Below the pieces are notes generated by a model that searched no databases, was not told where the DNA came from, and worked only from the letters and a program-made list of their open reading frames with translations. 64,000 nucleotides of DNA, taken from Paenisporosarcina sp049671445. Its GTDB lineage: Bacteria > Bacillota > Bacilli > Bacillales_A > Planococcaceae. The stretch's first letter is position 1; every line of letters starts with the position of its first letter. The stretch spans positions 1 through 64,000 of the forward strand of contig NZ_JBATUX010000018.1 in assembly GCF_049671445.1 (NCBI RefSeq), in the 5' to 3' direction. Shown piece by piece: positions 44,012 through 53,075 of this stretch. The position numbers and the translations under genes were made by a program.

Positions 44012-44869
44012 TTAGTAAACTCGGCCAATTTCATTTACCGCTTTTTCCATACTGCGATCATAGGCTTGTATAACCTTTTGGTTCGCCTCAAAGCCACGAT
44101 ATGTGCTCATCATTTCCGTCATCGTTTGCGTCAAATCGACATTGGATTGTTCAACAAAACCTTGTTTCACTAAGGGACCTGCATTATTTAGCAACTCTAC
44201 AGTTTCAACAAACTGAGGTGTGTCTTGCGCATTTCCACCCCAACGCATCAAGCCTTGACCTTCTTTAATAAATTGTTTAGGCTCTTGAGTGTAACCGAGC
44301 CATAATCGATTAGTTGTTGTGCCGTCTTCTAAAAAAACTTGTCCATTATCCATGACCTTAAAATCTTTTGAATTCACTTGGATAGGCTGTAAGTTTTGAT
44401 TTAACACATTGTAACCTTCAGCAGTTGTAAGATTACCGGATTCATCAACTGTGAATTGACCATTCTGTGTATAGCGAACTTCGTTATTATCAAGTCCAAC
44501 AGCAAAGACTAATGTACCTTGTTGTTGTGTGTCCTGATTAATTGGTAATGACTCAGTAAGAAGGGAGAAATCTGTTGTGTTTCCAGTCTCTCTTAATGCC
44601 CCTTGAGTAAAGGACGGGATTCCTTCTTGCGTATAGACTCCTGTATTTAATGTGCCGATGGTCGTTTGTCCAGAAGGAATGTTAGTACCATTGTCCATGG
44701 TGTATCCTTTTTCCATCGCTTTTAGTAATTGAGCAGGAAAAGCACGCAAAACAGTTAAATCTTGTTTATATCCAGGGGTATTCGCATTTGCTAAATTATT
44801 AGTCAAAATTTGCTGCTGCCTATTATGTGCCATCATTCCAGAAGTGGCAGTATATAATCCACGAAACAT
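44012..44869 (-). CDS. flhO: Flagellar hook-basal body protein FlhO
   Basis: Distal/proximal rod-type axial protein of the FlgG/FlgF family. It has FRGLYTATSGMMAHNRQQQI and TNNLANANTPGYKQDLTVLR at the N-terminus, and EQSNVDLTQTMTEMMSTYRG with RSMEKAVNEIGRVY at the end. 285 residues. GAAAGGAAGGAACA precedes the ATG. Together with flhP it corresponds to the separate flhO-flhP unit of B. subtilis. Its promoter must lie in the AT-rich 44870-45000 stretch; I could not assign one confidently. Confidence 0.9.
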   Translation of the reverse strand: MFRGLYTATSGMMAHNRQQQILTNNLANANTPGYKQDLTVLRAFPAQLLKAMEKGYTMDNGTNIPSGQTTIGTLNTGVYTQEGIPSFTQGALRETGNTTDFSLLTESLPINQDTQQQGTLVFAVGLDNNEVRYTQNGQFTVDESGNLTTAEGYNVLNQNLQPIQVNSKDFKVMDNGQVFLEDGTTTNRLWLGYTQEPKQFIKEGQGLMRWGGNAQDTPQFVETVELLNNAGPLVKQGFVEQSNVDLTQTMTEMMSTYRGFEANQKVIQAYDRSMEKAVNEIGRVY

Positions 44870-45015
44870 GATTGTTCCTTCCTTTCAAAAACGCGCTAAT
44901 CTGATTATAAATCAGCATACCATTTTGCTTTGGATAAATATAGAAAAATTAAATTTAAAATGGTAATTAAAGTATTTATTTTTATTGAAATGTCACACAA
45001 ATTCAGAAAACTATG

Positions 45016-45046
45016 TTAAAGTGTTAGTATATTTTGGTACTAATAT
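45016..45046 (+). promoter_or_regulatory. Candidate sigma-A promoter of the early flagellar operon
   Basis: TTAAAG (45016-45021) and TAATAT (45041-45046) with a 19-base spacer could be -35 and -10 elements. They embed the inverted repeat TTAGTA-N8-TACTAA (45024-45043). A partial CodY-box-like sequence (44998-45012) lies just upstream. This is weak; chosen mainly because the riboswitch begins about 50 bases downstream. Confidence 0.35.
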
Positions 45047-45097
45047 GTCGAAAAACCACGAAAAAATGTTTGATAACTTAATATAGTTTTTTCATAA

Positions 45098-45185
45098 CGA
45101 TAATAGCAAACTTATTCGAAAGATAAGGACGCAAAGCCACGGGCCTAAATATTTTGGTATAGGGTAGCCGGGTTGCCGAAAATGG
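45098..45185 (+). ncRNA. Cyclic di-GMP-I (GEMM-I) riboswitch
   Basis: The sequence aligns almost step for step with the Vc2 aptamer. AGCAAAC carries the G equivalent to Vc2 G20 (45106). A P2 hairpin is capped by the GAAA tetraloop (TTATTCGAAAGATAA). The core GGACGCAAAGCCACGGGCCT starts at 45127, and P3 with the receptor side closes with GGGTAGCCGGGTTGCCGA (45162-45179). Retention of G rather than A at the G20 position favours c-di-GMP over cGAMP. It lies in the leader of flgB and a T-run follows, so it should couple transcription of the whole early flagellar operon to c-di-GMP. Confidence 0.95.
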
Positions 45186-45202
45186 AGGATTGAAAGTAAA
45201 GT

Positions 45203-45229
45203 CCACCTTTTTCTTTAGGGTGTTTTTTT
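45203..45229 (+). terminator. Riboswitch expression platform: leader terminator
   Basis: CCACC (45203-45207) and GGGTG (45218-45222) can form a short stem, followed by seven T (45223-45229). The stem is weak, so the exact expression platform is uncertain. The position between aptamer and flgB fits regulated termination. Confidence 0.55.
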
Positions 45230-45262
45230 ATGGCCATTTTCAAAAAAAACAGGAGGTTAAGC

Positions 45263-45661
45263 ATGAATATATTTCCTCAATCTTTTCAATCTCTAGAGCA
45301 GGCACTATCAACTGCTTCATTAAAACAGCGGGTTCACTCAGCTAACATCGCAAATGTGGACACAGCTAATTACAAGAGCAAGCAAGTTAGTTTTCAAACA
45401 GCTTTAAATAATGCTCTCGATTCTCAGGGTATCTCCAGCTTTAAGACAAATGCTAATCATATTCCTTTTAGCAGTGAAACTGCACAATTTAATCCAACAA
45501 TAAAGGTGAATAATGCTACACAATTTAATCCGAACGGCAATAACGTGGATATGGATGTTGAAATGGCAGAATTGGCAAAAAACCAATTATGGTATAACGC
45601 AGTAACCGAACGAGTAAATGGGAAATTTAATAGTTTAAGAACAGTGATTGATGGGAGGTAG
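45263..45661 (+). CDS. flgB: Flagellar rod protein FlgB
   Basis: Proximal rod subunit, first gene of the early (fla/che-type) operon. It has ALSTASLKQRVHSANIANVD, then TANYKSKQVSFQ, and a C-terminal NNVDMDVEMAELAKNQLWYN with LRTVIDG. An ATG at 45230 is in frame but lies in the terminator T-run; AGGAGG (45251-45256) is spaced for the ATG at 45263 (132 aa). Expression is expected to depend on the c-di-GMP riboswitch. Confidence 0.94.
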   Translation: MNIFPQSFQSLEQALSTASLKQRVHSANIANVDTANYKSKQVSFQTALNNALDSQGISSFKTNANHIPFSSETAQFNPTIKVNNATQFNPNGNNVDMDVEMAELAKNQLWYNAVTERVNGKFNSLRTVIDGR

Positions 45662-45666
45662 TAGGA

Positions 45667-46122
45667 ATGAGCTTATTTAATGGTTTTAATATTAGTGCTT
45701 CTGGATTGACAGCCAATCGTATGCGAATGGATGTTGTATCTTCAAATATTGCTAATGCCAATACGACTCGTGCTCAGCTTGTTAATGGTGAGTGGGTTCC
45801 TTACCGTCGAAAATCAGTGGAATTATCACAAAGCGGGGTATCCCCGTTTGAACAGCAACTTCAGTCCATAATGAATCAGGAATCTGGACAAGTGTCGGGA
45901 GTAAAGGTATCAAAAATTAAAGAGGACCAATCGCCATTTACCGTTACCTATGACCCAACACATTCCGATGCAGATGAAGATGGTTATGTCCGTTCTCCAA
46001 ATGTTGATCCAATAAAGGAAATGGTTGATCTTATGTCTGCAACCCGTTCTTATGAAGCAAATGTCACGGCACTAAATGCATCGAAAAGTATGTTTATGAA
46101 AGCTTTAGAGATTGGCAAATAA
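45667..46122 (+). CDS. flgC: Flagellar rod protein FlgC
   Basis: Proximal rod subunit, 151 residues. NISASGLTANRMRMDVVSSN and IANANTTRAQLVNGEWVPYR are the conserved N-terminus; VRSPNVDPIKEMVDLMSATR and SYEANVTALNASKSMFMKAL are the C-terminal signature. It begins 6 bases after flgB with GGGAGGTAG as Shine-Dalgarno. Confidence 0.96.
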   Translation: MSLFNGFNISASGLTANRMRMDVVSSNIANANTTRAQLVNGEWVPYRRKSVELSQSGVSPFEQQLQSIMNQESGQVSGVKVSKIKEDQSPFTVTYDPTHSDADEDGYVRSPNVDPIKEMVDLMSATRSYEANVTALNASKSMFMKALEIGK

Positions 46123-46148
46123 TTTAGTAGATTGCTAAGGAGTGTACT

Positions 46149-46445
46149 ATGGACAAACTAAGCCAAATTCAAACCCCGTTTATTCAAAATCAATCGATTT
46201 CAAAAACCCAGCCTGAAAATAAAGTTGAAGGTTTTGGTCAACTATTTAAACAGACACTTGAAGAAGTAAAAGCTGCGCAGAATCATTCGGATAAATTGAC
46301 CAATGAATTAGTAACAGGTGAAGTAAAAGATATACATGAAGTAATGATCGCATCACAAAAAGCTAGTCTGTCTTTACAACTTACTGTTCAAGTACGTAAC
46401 AAAGTTGTAGAAGCTTATCAAGAAGTAATGAGAATGCAATTATGA
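46149..46445 (+). CDS. fliE: Flagellar MS-ring/rod junction protein FliE
   Basis: Adapter between the MS ring and the rod, 98 residues. The C-terminal half is diagnostic: VTGEVKDIHEVMIASQKASL, LSLQLTVQVRNKVVEAYQEV, MRMQL end. AAGGAGTG precedes the ATG. Standard order between flgC and fliF. Confidence 0.95.
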   Translation: MDKLSQIQTPFIQNQSISKTQPENKVEGFGQLFKQTLEEVKAAQNHSDKLTNELVTGEVKDIHEVMIASQKASLSLQLTVQVRNKVVEAYQEVMRMQL

Positions 46446-46477
46446 TTCCTGTAATAAGGGTGAAGGATGAAGGATAA

Positions 46478-48118
46478 ATGAAAGATCAGATACTCGTTTA
46501 TAAAAAGAAATTAACAGAATCATGGGGAAGCTTTTCTAAAACTACCAAGTGGTCTATCATCGGTACATTTTTTGCTACTCTGTTGCTACTTTTTATTATT
46601 GTATTTTTTAGTTCGCGTACAAGTTATGCAGCGCTATATACAAATTTGTCTCCAGCTGAAGCTGGTGAAATTAAAACGGCAATCGAAGAACAAGGAATTC
46701 CAGTTCAGATTTCGTCAGATGGTAAGGCAATCAGTGTTCCTAACGAAGAGATTGCAAATTTAAAAGTAAGTTTAGCAGCTGATGGCATACCGAAAAGCGG
46801 CAATGTGAATTACAGTATTTTTAGTGAAAATATGGGGTTAGGAATGACGGATCGTCATTTTGATGTAGTTGAGCGTGATGCGATGCAAAATGAACTTGCT
46901 GATTTAATCAAGCAAATTGATGGTGTTACGGAAGCAAACGTCATGATTACCCTTCCAAAAGAAAATGTTTGGATTACAGATGAAGAACAAGTAGCAACCG
47001 CGTCTGTTGTTGTAAAAGGTGATCCAACCTTCCAACTAGATCCAAAACAAATTAATGGTCTTTATCATTTGATAAGTAAAAGTGTTCCTAATTTACCGCC
47101 TGAACAAATTGTCATTATGGATCAAAATGGTCAGGTTTTTGAAATACAAGAAGAAAACCAGATAGATACAGCTTTGTCTGTATATCAGCAACAGCGAGAA
47201 ATAAAAAAGGATATTGAAAAAGATATTCAGCGTGAACTGCAACAAATGCTCGGTTTAACTCTTGGTCGTGACAAAGTGGTCGTGTCAGTCATGGCAAGTA
47301 TTGATTTTACGAAAGAAAAGCGGGAAGAAAATCTAGTTGAAGCTGTCAATAAAGAAACAAATGAAGGTATTGATATAAGCGTTGAACGAATTGTAGAGAC
47401 CTATTCAAGCGAAGGCGCTACTGCAGACGACACATCAGGTGTTGGTGAAACGGAAATAGCAAATTATCCAGGTCTTGCTCTAGGCGGAAATAGTGAATCT
47501 GAGAAAACAGAAGAGCGAATTAACCGCGAAGTAAACAGGATTAATCGCCAAATAGAATTAAGTCCATATGTCATTGATGATATTACGATTAATGTTGGTG
47601 TCGAGCCACCTAATCCTGAAGATTTGGAAAGTTTAACACAGCAAAATATAGCTGATATTAGTAATCTTTTGAAAAATACAGTAAGTACCTCATTAAGTAT
47701 GAATGGCAACCAAGTGACAGACGAACAGCTGGATGACCGGATATCCGTATTTGCAACTGAATTTCAAGGTAAAACAGTCGTAACGGGTGACCCCAAAGAA
47801 TCGTTGTTAAATATTAATAATATACCGAACTATGTTCTTATCTTTATCGGCGTTGGAATTGCTCTTTTACTTCTAATCGTTGTTATTTTAATATTTGTTA
47901 TTCGTAAAAGAAAACGTGAAGAACTTGAGGAAGAATTCGAATATGAAATGTTTGAACCACCTGCATCTTCAACTCTTAGCATTAATGAGAATGAAGAAAT
48001 GGATTTATCCGAATTTAATACAAAAGCAAATCCTAAACGAAAAACAATTGAAAAGCTTGCCAAAGGACGACCAGAAGATTTTGCGAAATTGTTGCGGACA
48101 TGGATGTCAGAAGATTAG
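46478..48118 (+). CDS. fliF: Flagellar MS-ring protein FliF
   Basis: Membrane ring on which the flagellum is built. The 546 residues have an N-terminal helix (WSIIGTFFATLLLLFIIVFF), ring-building motifs (SYAALYTNLSPAEAGEIKTA, ASVVVKGDPTFQLDPKQING), and a C-terminal helix (YVLIFIGVGIALLLLIVVIL) before the FliG-binding tail (NPKRKTIEKLAKGRPEDFAK). AAGGATGAAGGA precedes the ATG. Normal length and order. Confidence 0.96.
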   Translation: MKDQILVYKKKLTESWGSFSKTTKWSIIGTFFATLLLLFIIVFFSSRTSYAALYTNLSPAEAGEIKTAIEEQGIPVQISSDGKAISVPNEEIANLKVSLAADGIPKSGNVNYSIFSENMGLGMTDRHFDVVERDAMQNELADLIKQIDGVTEANVMITLPKENVWITDEEQVATASVVVKGDPTFQLDPKQINGLYHLISKSVPNLPPEQIVIMDQNGQVFEIQEENQIDTALSVYQQQREIKKDIEKDIQRELQQMLGLTLGRDKVVVSVMASIDFTKEKREENLVEAVNKETNEGIDISVERIVETYSSEGATADDTSGVGETEIANYPGLALGGNSESEKTEERINREVNRINRQIELSPYVIDDITINVGVEPPNPEDLESLTQQNIADISNLLKNTVSTSLSMNGNQVTDEQLDDRISVFATEFQGKTVVTGDPKESLLNINNIPNYVLIFIGVGIALLLLIVVILIFVIRKRKREELEEEFEYEMFEPPASSTLSINENEEMDLSEFNTKANPKRKTIEKLAKGRPEDFAKLLRTWMSED

Positions 48119-48129
48119 GAGAGTGACAC

Positions 48130-49143
48130 ATGGCTAAACAGACAAAAGAGTTAACTGGATTACAAAAAGTAGCCGTATTGTTAGTTGGTTTAGGTCCGGA
48201 AGTATCTGTTGAAGCATTTAAACAACTAACGGAGCAAGAGATTGATCGACTAACGATGGAAATCTCTAATGTTCGACAACTAAAAAAAGGTCAAACAGAA
48301 CAGGTAATTAATGAATTTTACGAGATGATTCTCGGCCAGGATTATATGAACGAGGGCGGCTTGGCTTATGCAAGAGAAGTCCTTGAAAAAGCGTTAGGAA
48401 AAGAAAAAGCAATGGATACAATCGGACGCCTATCGAACAAATTACAGGTAAAACCATTCGATTTTGCTAGAAAATCTGATCCAAAACAGCTTTTAAATAT
48501 TTTGCAACATGAACATCCACAGACGATTGCACTTGTTCTCTCTTATTTGGACTCTAAGCAATCATCGCAAATTTTATCTGAGTTACCACCTGAGAAACAA
48601 GCAGAAGTAGTTCGAAGAATTGCACAAATGGAAAGTACTTCACCAGAAGTAATACACCAAGTAGAGCAAATTCTTAAGAGAAAGCTTACGGCAACTGGTG
48701 CTCAAGATTACACGGCAACAGGCGGCGTAGAAGCAATTGTTAAAGTATTGAGCAATGTGGATCGTGGAACAGAAAAAGCAATTCTTTCTCAATTGGAACT
48801 GGATACACCTGAGCTTGTAGCAGAAATTAAGAAGCGAATGTTTGTATTTGAAGATATCGTGAATTTAGATACACGTTCAATTCAGCGAGTTATTCGTGAA
48901 GTTATTGATGCGGATTTAATATACGCATTAAAAGTAGCTAGTGAAGATGTGAAAGATGTAATTTATCGCAATATGTCAGCTAGAAGAGCTGAAACAATCA
49001 ACGAGGAAATCGGCTTGATGGGTCCTGTGAAATTAAAAGATGTTGAGAATGCACAAACAAATATTGTGACGTTGATTCGAAGTTTAGAAGAAAAAGGCGA
49101 GATTATTGTAGCCCGTGGCGAAGGGACTGAAATAATTGTCTAA
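48130..49143 (+). CDS. fliG: Flagellar motor switch protein FliG
   Basis: Rotor component that receives torque from MotA. The 337 residues have LTGLQKVAVLLVGLGPEVSV at the N-terminus, the EHPQTIALVLSYL middle-domain motif, and the C-terminal torque helix region (EDIVNLDTRSIQRVIREVID, then IYRNMSARRAETINEEI). It overlaps fliH by 8 bases. Confidence 0.97.
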   Translation: MAKQTKELTGLQKVAVLLVGLGPEVSVEAFKQLTEQEIDRLTMEISNVRQLKKGQTEQVINEFYEMILGQDYMNEGGLAYAREVLEKALGKEKAMDTIGRLSNKLQVKPFDFARKSDPKQLLNILQHEHPQTIALVLSYLDSKQSSQILSELPPEKQAEVVRRIAQMESTSPEVIHQVEQILKRKLTATGAQDYTATGGVEAIVKVLSNVDRGTEKAILSQLELDTPELVAEIKKRMFVFEDIVNLDTRSIQRVIREVIDADLIYALKVASEDVKDVIYRNMSARRAETINEEIGLMGPVKLKDVENAQTNIVTLIRSLEEKGEIIVARGEGTEIIV

Positions 49144-49933
49144 TGTTTTTCGTTTCAATCATCTTCCTACAGTTGAAAAGAAAATAATACAAACAAAAAA
49201 AATAGAAAACAAGAGATTGGATTCTATCGAAAAAGAAATAGATTCTGGACAAATGAAAGAACATTTGATGTACGAGGTAGAAGTATTAGAAGCTAAGTAC
49301 AGTGAATTACAAAATCAAATAAAGATAGATCAAGAAAATGCTCAAATAGATATTGATAACTGGTGGCAAGAGAAGCAAGAAGAAGCTAAACAGGAAGCAA
49401 GAAGAATAGCAGAAGAAGCATCAACACAAGGTTTTCAAGCTGGAACGAACCAAGGTCTTTTGCAAGTCGAAGAAGAATTTCGAGAAAAGCGACAAGAAAT
49501 GCAGGAATTAATCCAAACAGCTTATGAAGAGAAAGCTAAAATTGTTCAACAATCGGAATCATTCCTACTGTCTCTCAGTGTGAAAGTTGCTGAAAAAGTG
49601 ATAAAAGAAGAATTAAAACAGCATGATGACCAATTACTAAACGTCGTAAAGCATGCTCTAAGACAAATTGAAGAATCTGAAGACGTAGTGATGCATGTGT
49701 CACCAGAAGATTACCCAATTGTTTTACCCTTTTTAGAGGAACTTAAAACCTATGTAAGAGCAGAATCAGAATTGAAACTGATTCCAGTTGCTAATCTTGC
49801 AAAAGGTGGTTGTATGATACACACGGCAAGTGGTTCATACGATGTCACGATTGATAGTCAGCTAAAAGAAATTAAGAAGCAATTACTCGCCTATTGTGAG
49901 GAGAAGTCAAACGATGAACCTAAGGCAAGATGA
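49136..49933 (+). CDS. fliH: Flagellar export apparatus regulator FliH
   Basis: Stator-like inhibitor of the export ATPase FliI. The 265 residues include a long charged coiled coil (about 25-120) with EEASTQGFQAGTNQGLLQVE and the conserved C-terminal domain (VKVAEKVIKEELKQHDDQLL, then LAKGGCMIHTASGSYDVTID). The TTG start overlaps the fliG end by 8 bases, and its end overlaps fliI by 20 bases. Confidence 0.9.
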   Translation: MSNVFRFNHLPTVEKKIIQTKKIENKRLDSIEKEIDSGQMKEHLMYEVEVLEAKYSELQNQIKIDQENAQIDIDNWWQEKQEEAKQEARRIAEEASTQGFQAGTNQGLLQVEEEFREKRQEMQELIQTAYEEKAKIVQQSESFLLSLSVKVAEKVIKEELKQHDDQLLNVVKHALRQIEESEDVVMHVSPEDYPIVLPFLEELKTYVRAESELKLIPVANLAKGGCMIHTASGSYDVTIDSQLKEIKKQLLAYCEEKSNDEPKAR

Positions 49934-51236
49934 TTACCTTGCGTTATTAGAAGAAATTGAACCGATTAAAAAGCATGGAAAAGTGATTCAAGTGATTGGC
50001 TTGACGATCGAATCAAGAGGACCGTATGCAAAAATCGGAGAAATATGTCTGCTGTACCCTAACAATCATGAGAAGCCAATTGAAGCCGAAGTAGTGGGCT
50101 TTAAAGAAAATAAAATTCTACTAATGCCGTTTAAAGATGTATCTCAAATTGGACCGGGATGCTTAGTTGTCGCAACTGGATTTCCACTTCAAATTAAAGT
50201 TGGTCCGTCTATCTTGGGGAAAATCCTTGATGGAACGGGGAAACCGTTAGATGAAAGGGAACTACCAAAGGGTTTAACAAAATACTCAACCAATAATACA
50301 CCACCAAATCCATTACAAAGACCAAGAATAGAAAAGCCATTAGAAGTTGGTGTACGAGCTATTGATGGGTTGTTGACAGTTGGTCAAGGACAAAGAATTG
50401 GTGTTTTTGCAGGCAGTGGTGTTGGAAAAAGCACATTAATGGGCATGATCGCCCGCAATACAGAAGCCGATATAAACGTCATCGCGCTAGTTGGAGAGCG
50501 GGGCAGGGAAGTTCGTGATTTTATCGAACGTGATTTAGGTCCTGAAGGATTGAAAAAATCAGTCATCGTTGCAGCAACTTCAGACCAGACTCCACTGCAG
50601 CGGATTAAAGGTGCACTAACAGCAACCGCAATTGCCGAATATTTTCGGGATCAAGGAAAAAATGTCATGTTAATGATGGATTCTGTTACACGGTTTGCAA
50701 TGGCACAGCGTGAAGTTGGACTTGCGGTTGGTGAACCTCCGACAAGTAAAGGTTATACACCAAGTGTGTTTGCCATGTTACCAAAACTATTAGAACGCTC
50801 AGGAACGTCAAGCAAAGGTTCAATTACTGCTTTTTACACGGTTTTAGTTGATGGTGATGATATGAATGAACCGATTGCCGACGCTGTTCGAGGAATTCTT
50901 GACGGGCATATTGTGTTAGATCGTAAAATTGCCCAAAAAGGTCAATTCCCTGCAATCAATATTATGTCTAGCGTTAGCCGAGTCATGCATGAAGTTGTTT
51001 CTGAAGAACATCAAAAGGCCGCTATAGAATTCAAGAGATTGTTAGCTGCGTATGATTCAGCTGAAGACCTGATAAATATTGGAGCCTATAAAAGTGGTGC
51101 AAATAGAGAAATAGATGATGCTATCCATTCTTATCCCTTGATGAAAGAATATTTACAACAAGATATTTATGAAAAGACCAAGCTTGAAGATAGTATTAAA
51201 AAGTTATCAGCGCAATTTGGGGGAACTTATACGTGA
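49914..51236 (+). CDS. fliI: Flagellar export ATPase FliI
   Basis: Cytoplasmic ATPase of the flagellar type III secretion system. Walker A is GVFAGSGVGKSTLMG, with LVGERGREVRDFIERDLG and Walker B VMLMMDSVTRFAMAQREVGL following. An in-frame GTG at 49896 exists, but GAGGAGA (49899-49905) is spaced for the ATG at 49914, giving 440 residues, the normal size. It is embedded in fliHIJ with overlapping ends. Confidence 0.97.
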   Translation: MNLRQDDYLALLEEIEPIKKHGKVIQVIGLTIESRGPYAKIGEICLLYPNNHEKPIEAEVVGFKENKILLMPFKDVSQIGPGCLVVATGFPLQIKVGPSILGKILDGTGKPLDERELPKGLTKYSTNNTPPNPLQRPRIEKPLEVGVRAIDGLLTVGQGQRIGVFAGSGVGKSTLMGMIARNTEADINVIALVGERGREVRDFIERDLGPEGLKKSVIVAATSDQTPLQRIKGALTATAIAEYFRDQGKNVMLMMDSVTRFAMAQREVGLAVGEPPTSKGYTPSVFAMLPKLLERSGTSSKGSITAFYTVLVDGDDMNEPIADAVRGILDGHIVLDRKIAQKGQFPAINIMSSVSRVMHEVVSEEHQKAAIEFKRLLAAYDSAEDLINIGAYKSGANREIDDAIHSYPLMKEYLQQDIYEKTKLEDSIKKLSAQFGGTYT

Positions 51237-51700
51237 CACAATTTAACTTCCGATTTCAAAAAATATTAGATTTAAAAGAAATTGAAAAAGACTTTGCACA
51301 AATCCAAATGGCTGATGCCATTAAGTTAGAAGAAGTTGGACACCGAAAAAAAGAAGCCATCTATAACAAAATCATGGATGCAGAACGTTTAAAAAAAGAT
51401 AAGCAACAAGATGGTGTTAACATCTCGGAATTAAGAATGTTGGAAACTTATATTCATCAACTTCAAGATTTGTTGGTTTCTTCTAATCAAGAGCTCATGC
51501 ATTTACAAAACAATGTGACGAAAACACAAAGTCACTTACAAATGAAAGCTCAAGAAGAAAAGACCTGGGGCAACTTAAAGCAACAAGACCTTACTATGTA
51601 TGTAGAACGGAACAAAGTGGTAGAACAGAATTTTTTTGATGAATTGGCGAGCACGAGATTTTATCGAACATCGCAAGCCAGTTTAGCTGAGAGAGGGTGA
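51233..51700 (+). CDS. fliJ: Flagellar export chaperone FliJ
   Basis: A coiled-coil stalk protein of the export ATPase. The 155 residues begin FNFRFQKILDLKEIEKDFAQ, the family signature, and are almost entirely helical and charged. The GTG start overlaps the fliI stop by 4 bases (GTGA), and its own stop overlaps the fliK start in the same way. Confidence 0.92.
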   Translation: MTQFNFRFQKILDLKEIEKDFAQIQMADAIKLEEVGHRKKEAIYNKIMDAERLKKDKQQDGVNISELRMLETYIHQLQDLLVSSNQELMHLQNNVTKTQSHLQMKAQEEKTWGNLKQQDLTMYVERNKVVEQNFFDELASTRFYRTSQASLAERG

Positions 51701-53055
51701 ATTCAATAGACGCATTGCATATGTCTTTTCAGTCACCAGTCGTTCTAACAACAAAACCTTTAAATCAAACTAGTACGACAGCAAAAGAATCCGTGAATTT
51801 TGCACAACTGTTGAGTGTTTTCACTGCTGAAGGCCAAATACCAAGTGAAGAAGTAATAACTGAAAAAATAGCAACTGAGACTCCGCAGGTTAAGCTGCTA
51901 GAAAAACTTGAAGATGTGTTGCAAGTGTTGCAAGGTTTACCGAAAGAAAACCTGTCACCTGAACAACAAGAGATGATGAATGCGATCATCCAAATGCTAT
52001 CTCTTCAAACGGTTCAATTGGAAGAAAACCTTCAAGTCACTGAGTCGAGTGTAGAAAAGGTAATGGTAAGTAACCCGTCTCAAGACAAGCTAATGAACTT
52101 ACTTCATCAGGTTGAGCAAGAGCTTAAGTCGCTCATGTCAAAAGCATCTGTTAAACAATTCGAGGATGATCCCAAAATTATGGGGGTAGAAGATAAAAAT
52201 ATTTTAGCTGATCCCAAAAAGGTTGAGCAGATATTCAAACAATTAATCGAGTTTACCCAACAGCTTGAGACAGAACAACAAAGTGCTGGGAAACACACTC
52301 CATTAAAGCAATTAGAACAATTGGAACAAGTACTAAAACAAATGAATAACCTTAGTCAAGAACTGACAAGCCATACACAGTCAATTGATTCCGAGCTAAG
52401 CATTGAGGCAAATGTTGAAAGTACCACTCGACAGGTAACTGAGACTACCGTAAAACAACTGTCTAATGTGGATAGTCTGCCACTAGAAGCAATTCAAAAC
52501 GAAGAGAGTAGCTCGATTTTGATGGCTACAGCTTCAGACATAACAAAGACAAGTCAAGCATCCGGGCGACCCGAGTCGAGTGCACCAGTTCAAGCGCCAA
52601 CTGTTCGCATGACTAATCTTATAGAAGAGTTAGGTGAAGTTCTCCGCGGCTCTTTTCGTTTGAATGGTACTGGGGAAGGCACACAAATAAAAGTGAACAT
52701 CTTTCCAGAACATCTCGGACATTTAGATATTCGAATAACCGAATTAAATGGAAAGATTGCAGCTCAGATTTTCACTAGCAGCTCAGTAGCAAAAGAAGCG
52801 TTAGATCTCCAAGTTAATCAGTTAAGAAATTCACTGCTTCAGCAGGGGATAACAATAGAGAAGATTGAAATAATGCAACAACATTCTTCACAATTTGGAC
52901 AGCAAAATGCACACCCAGACCAACGCTTTTCTCAACAGCAAAAGCAAGGGAATGCGTCGCACAATAAAAATGGCTATCAACGACTTGAAGAAGAAGTGAC
53001 GATAGAACGTAATCATGCAGTAACCGGACAGATGAAGATCGATTATACAATTTAG
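51697..53055 (+). CDS. fliK: Flagellar hook-length control protein FliK
   Basis: Secreted molecular ruler that stops hook growth. The 452 residues have a long Gln/Glu/Ser-rich variable N-terminal part and the conserved hook-length C-domain at about 315-390 (IKVNIFPEHLGHLDIRITEL, AKEALDLQVNQLRNSLLQQG). The GTG at 51697 overlaps the fliJ stop (GTGA). A later in-frame ATG (51721) is less favoured. ylxF, normally between fliJ and fliK in Bacillus, is absent. Confidence 0.88.
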   Translation: MNSIDALHMSFQSPVVLTTKPLNQTSTTAKESVNFAQLLSVFTAEGQIPSEEVITEKIATETPQVKLLEKLEDVLQVLQGLPKENLSPEQQEMMNAIIQMLSLQTVQLEENLQVTESSVEKVMVSNPSQDKLMNLLHQVEQELKSLMSKASVKQFEDDPKIMGVEDKNILADPKKVEQIFKQLIEFTQQLETEQQSAGKHTPLKQLEQLEQVLKQMNNLSQELTSHTQSIDSELSIEANVESTTRQVTETTVKQLSNVDSLPLEAIQNEESSSILMATASDITKTSQASGRPESSAPVQAPTVRMTNLIEELGEVLRGSFRLNGTGEGTQIKVNIFPEHLGHLDIRITELNGKIAAQIFTSSSVAKEALDLQVNQLRNSLLQQGITIEKIEIMQQHSSQFGQQNAHPDQRFSQQQKQGNASHNKNGYQRLEEEVTIERNHAVTGQMKIDYTI

Positions 53056-53075
53056 TATATGAAAGGAGTGTTTTC

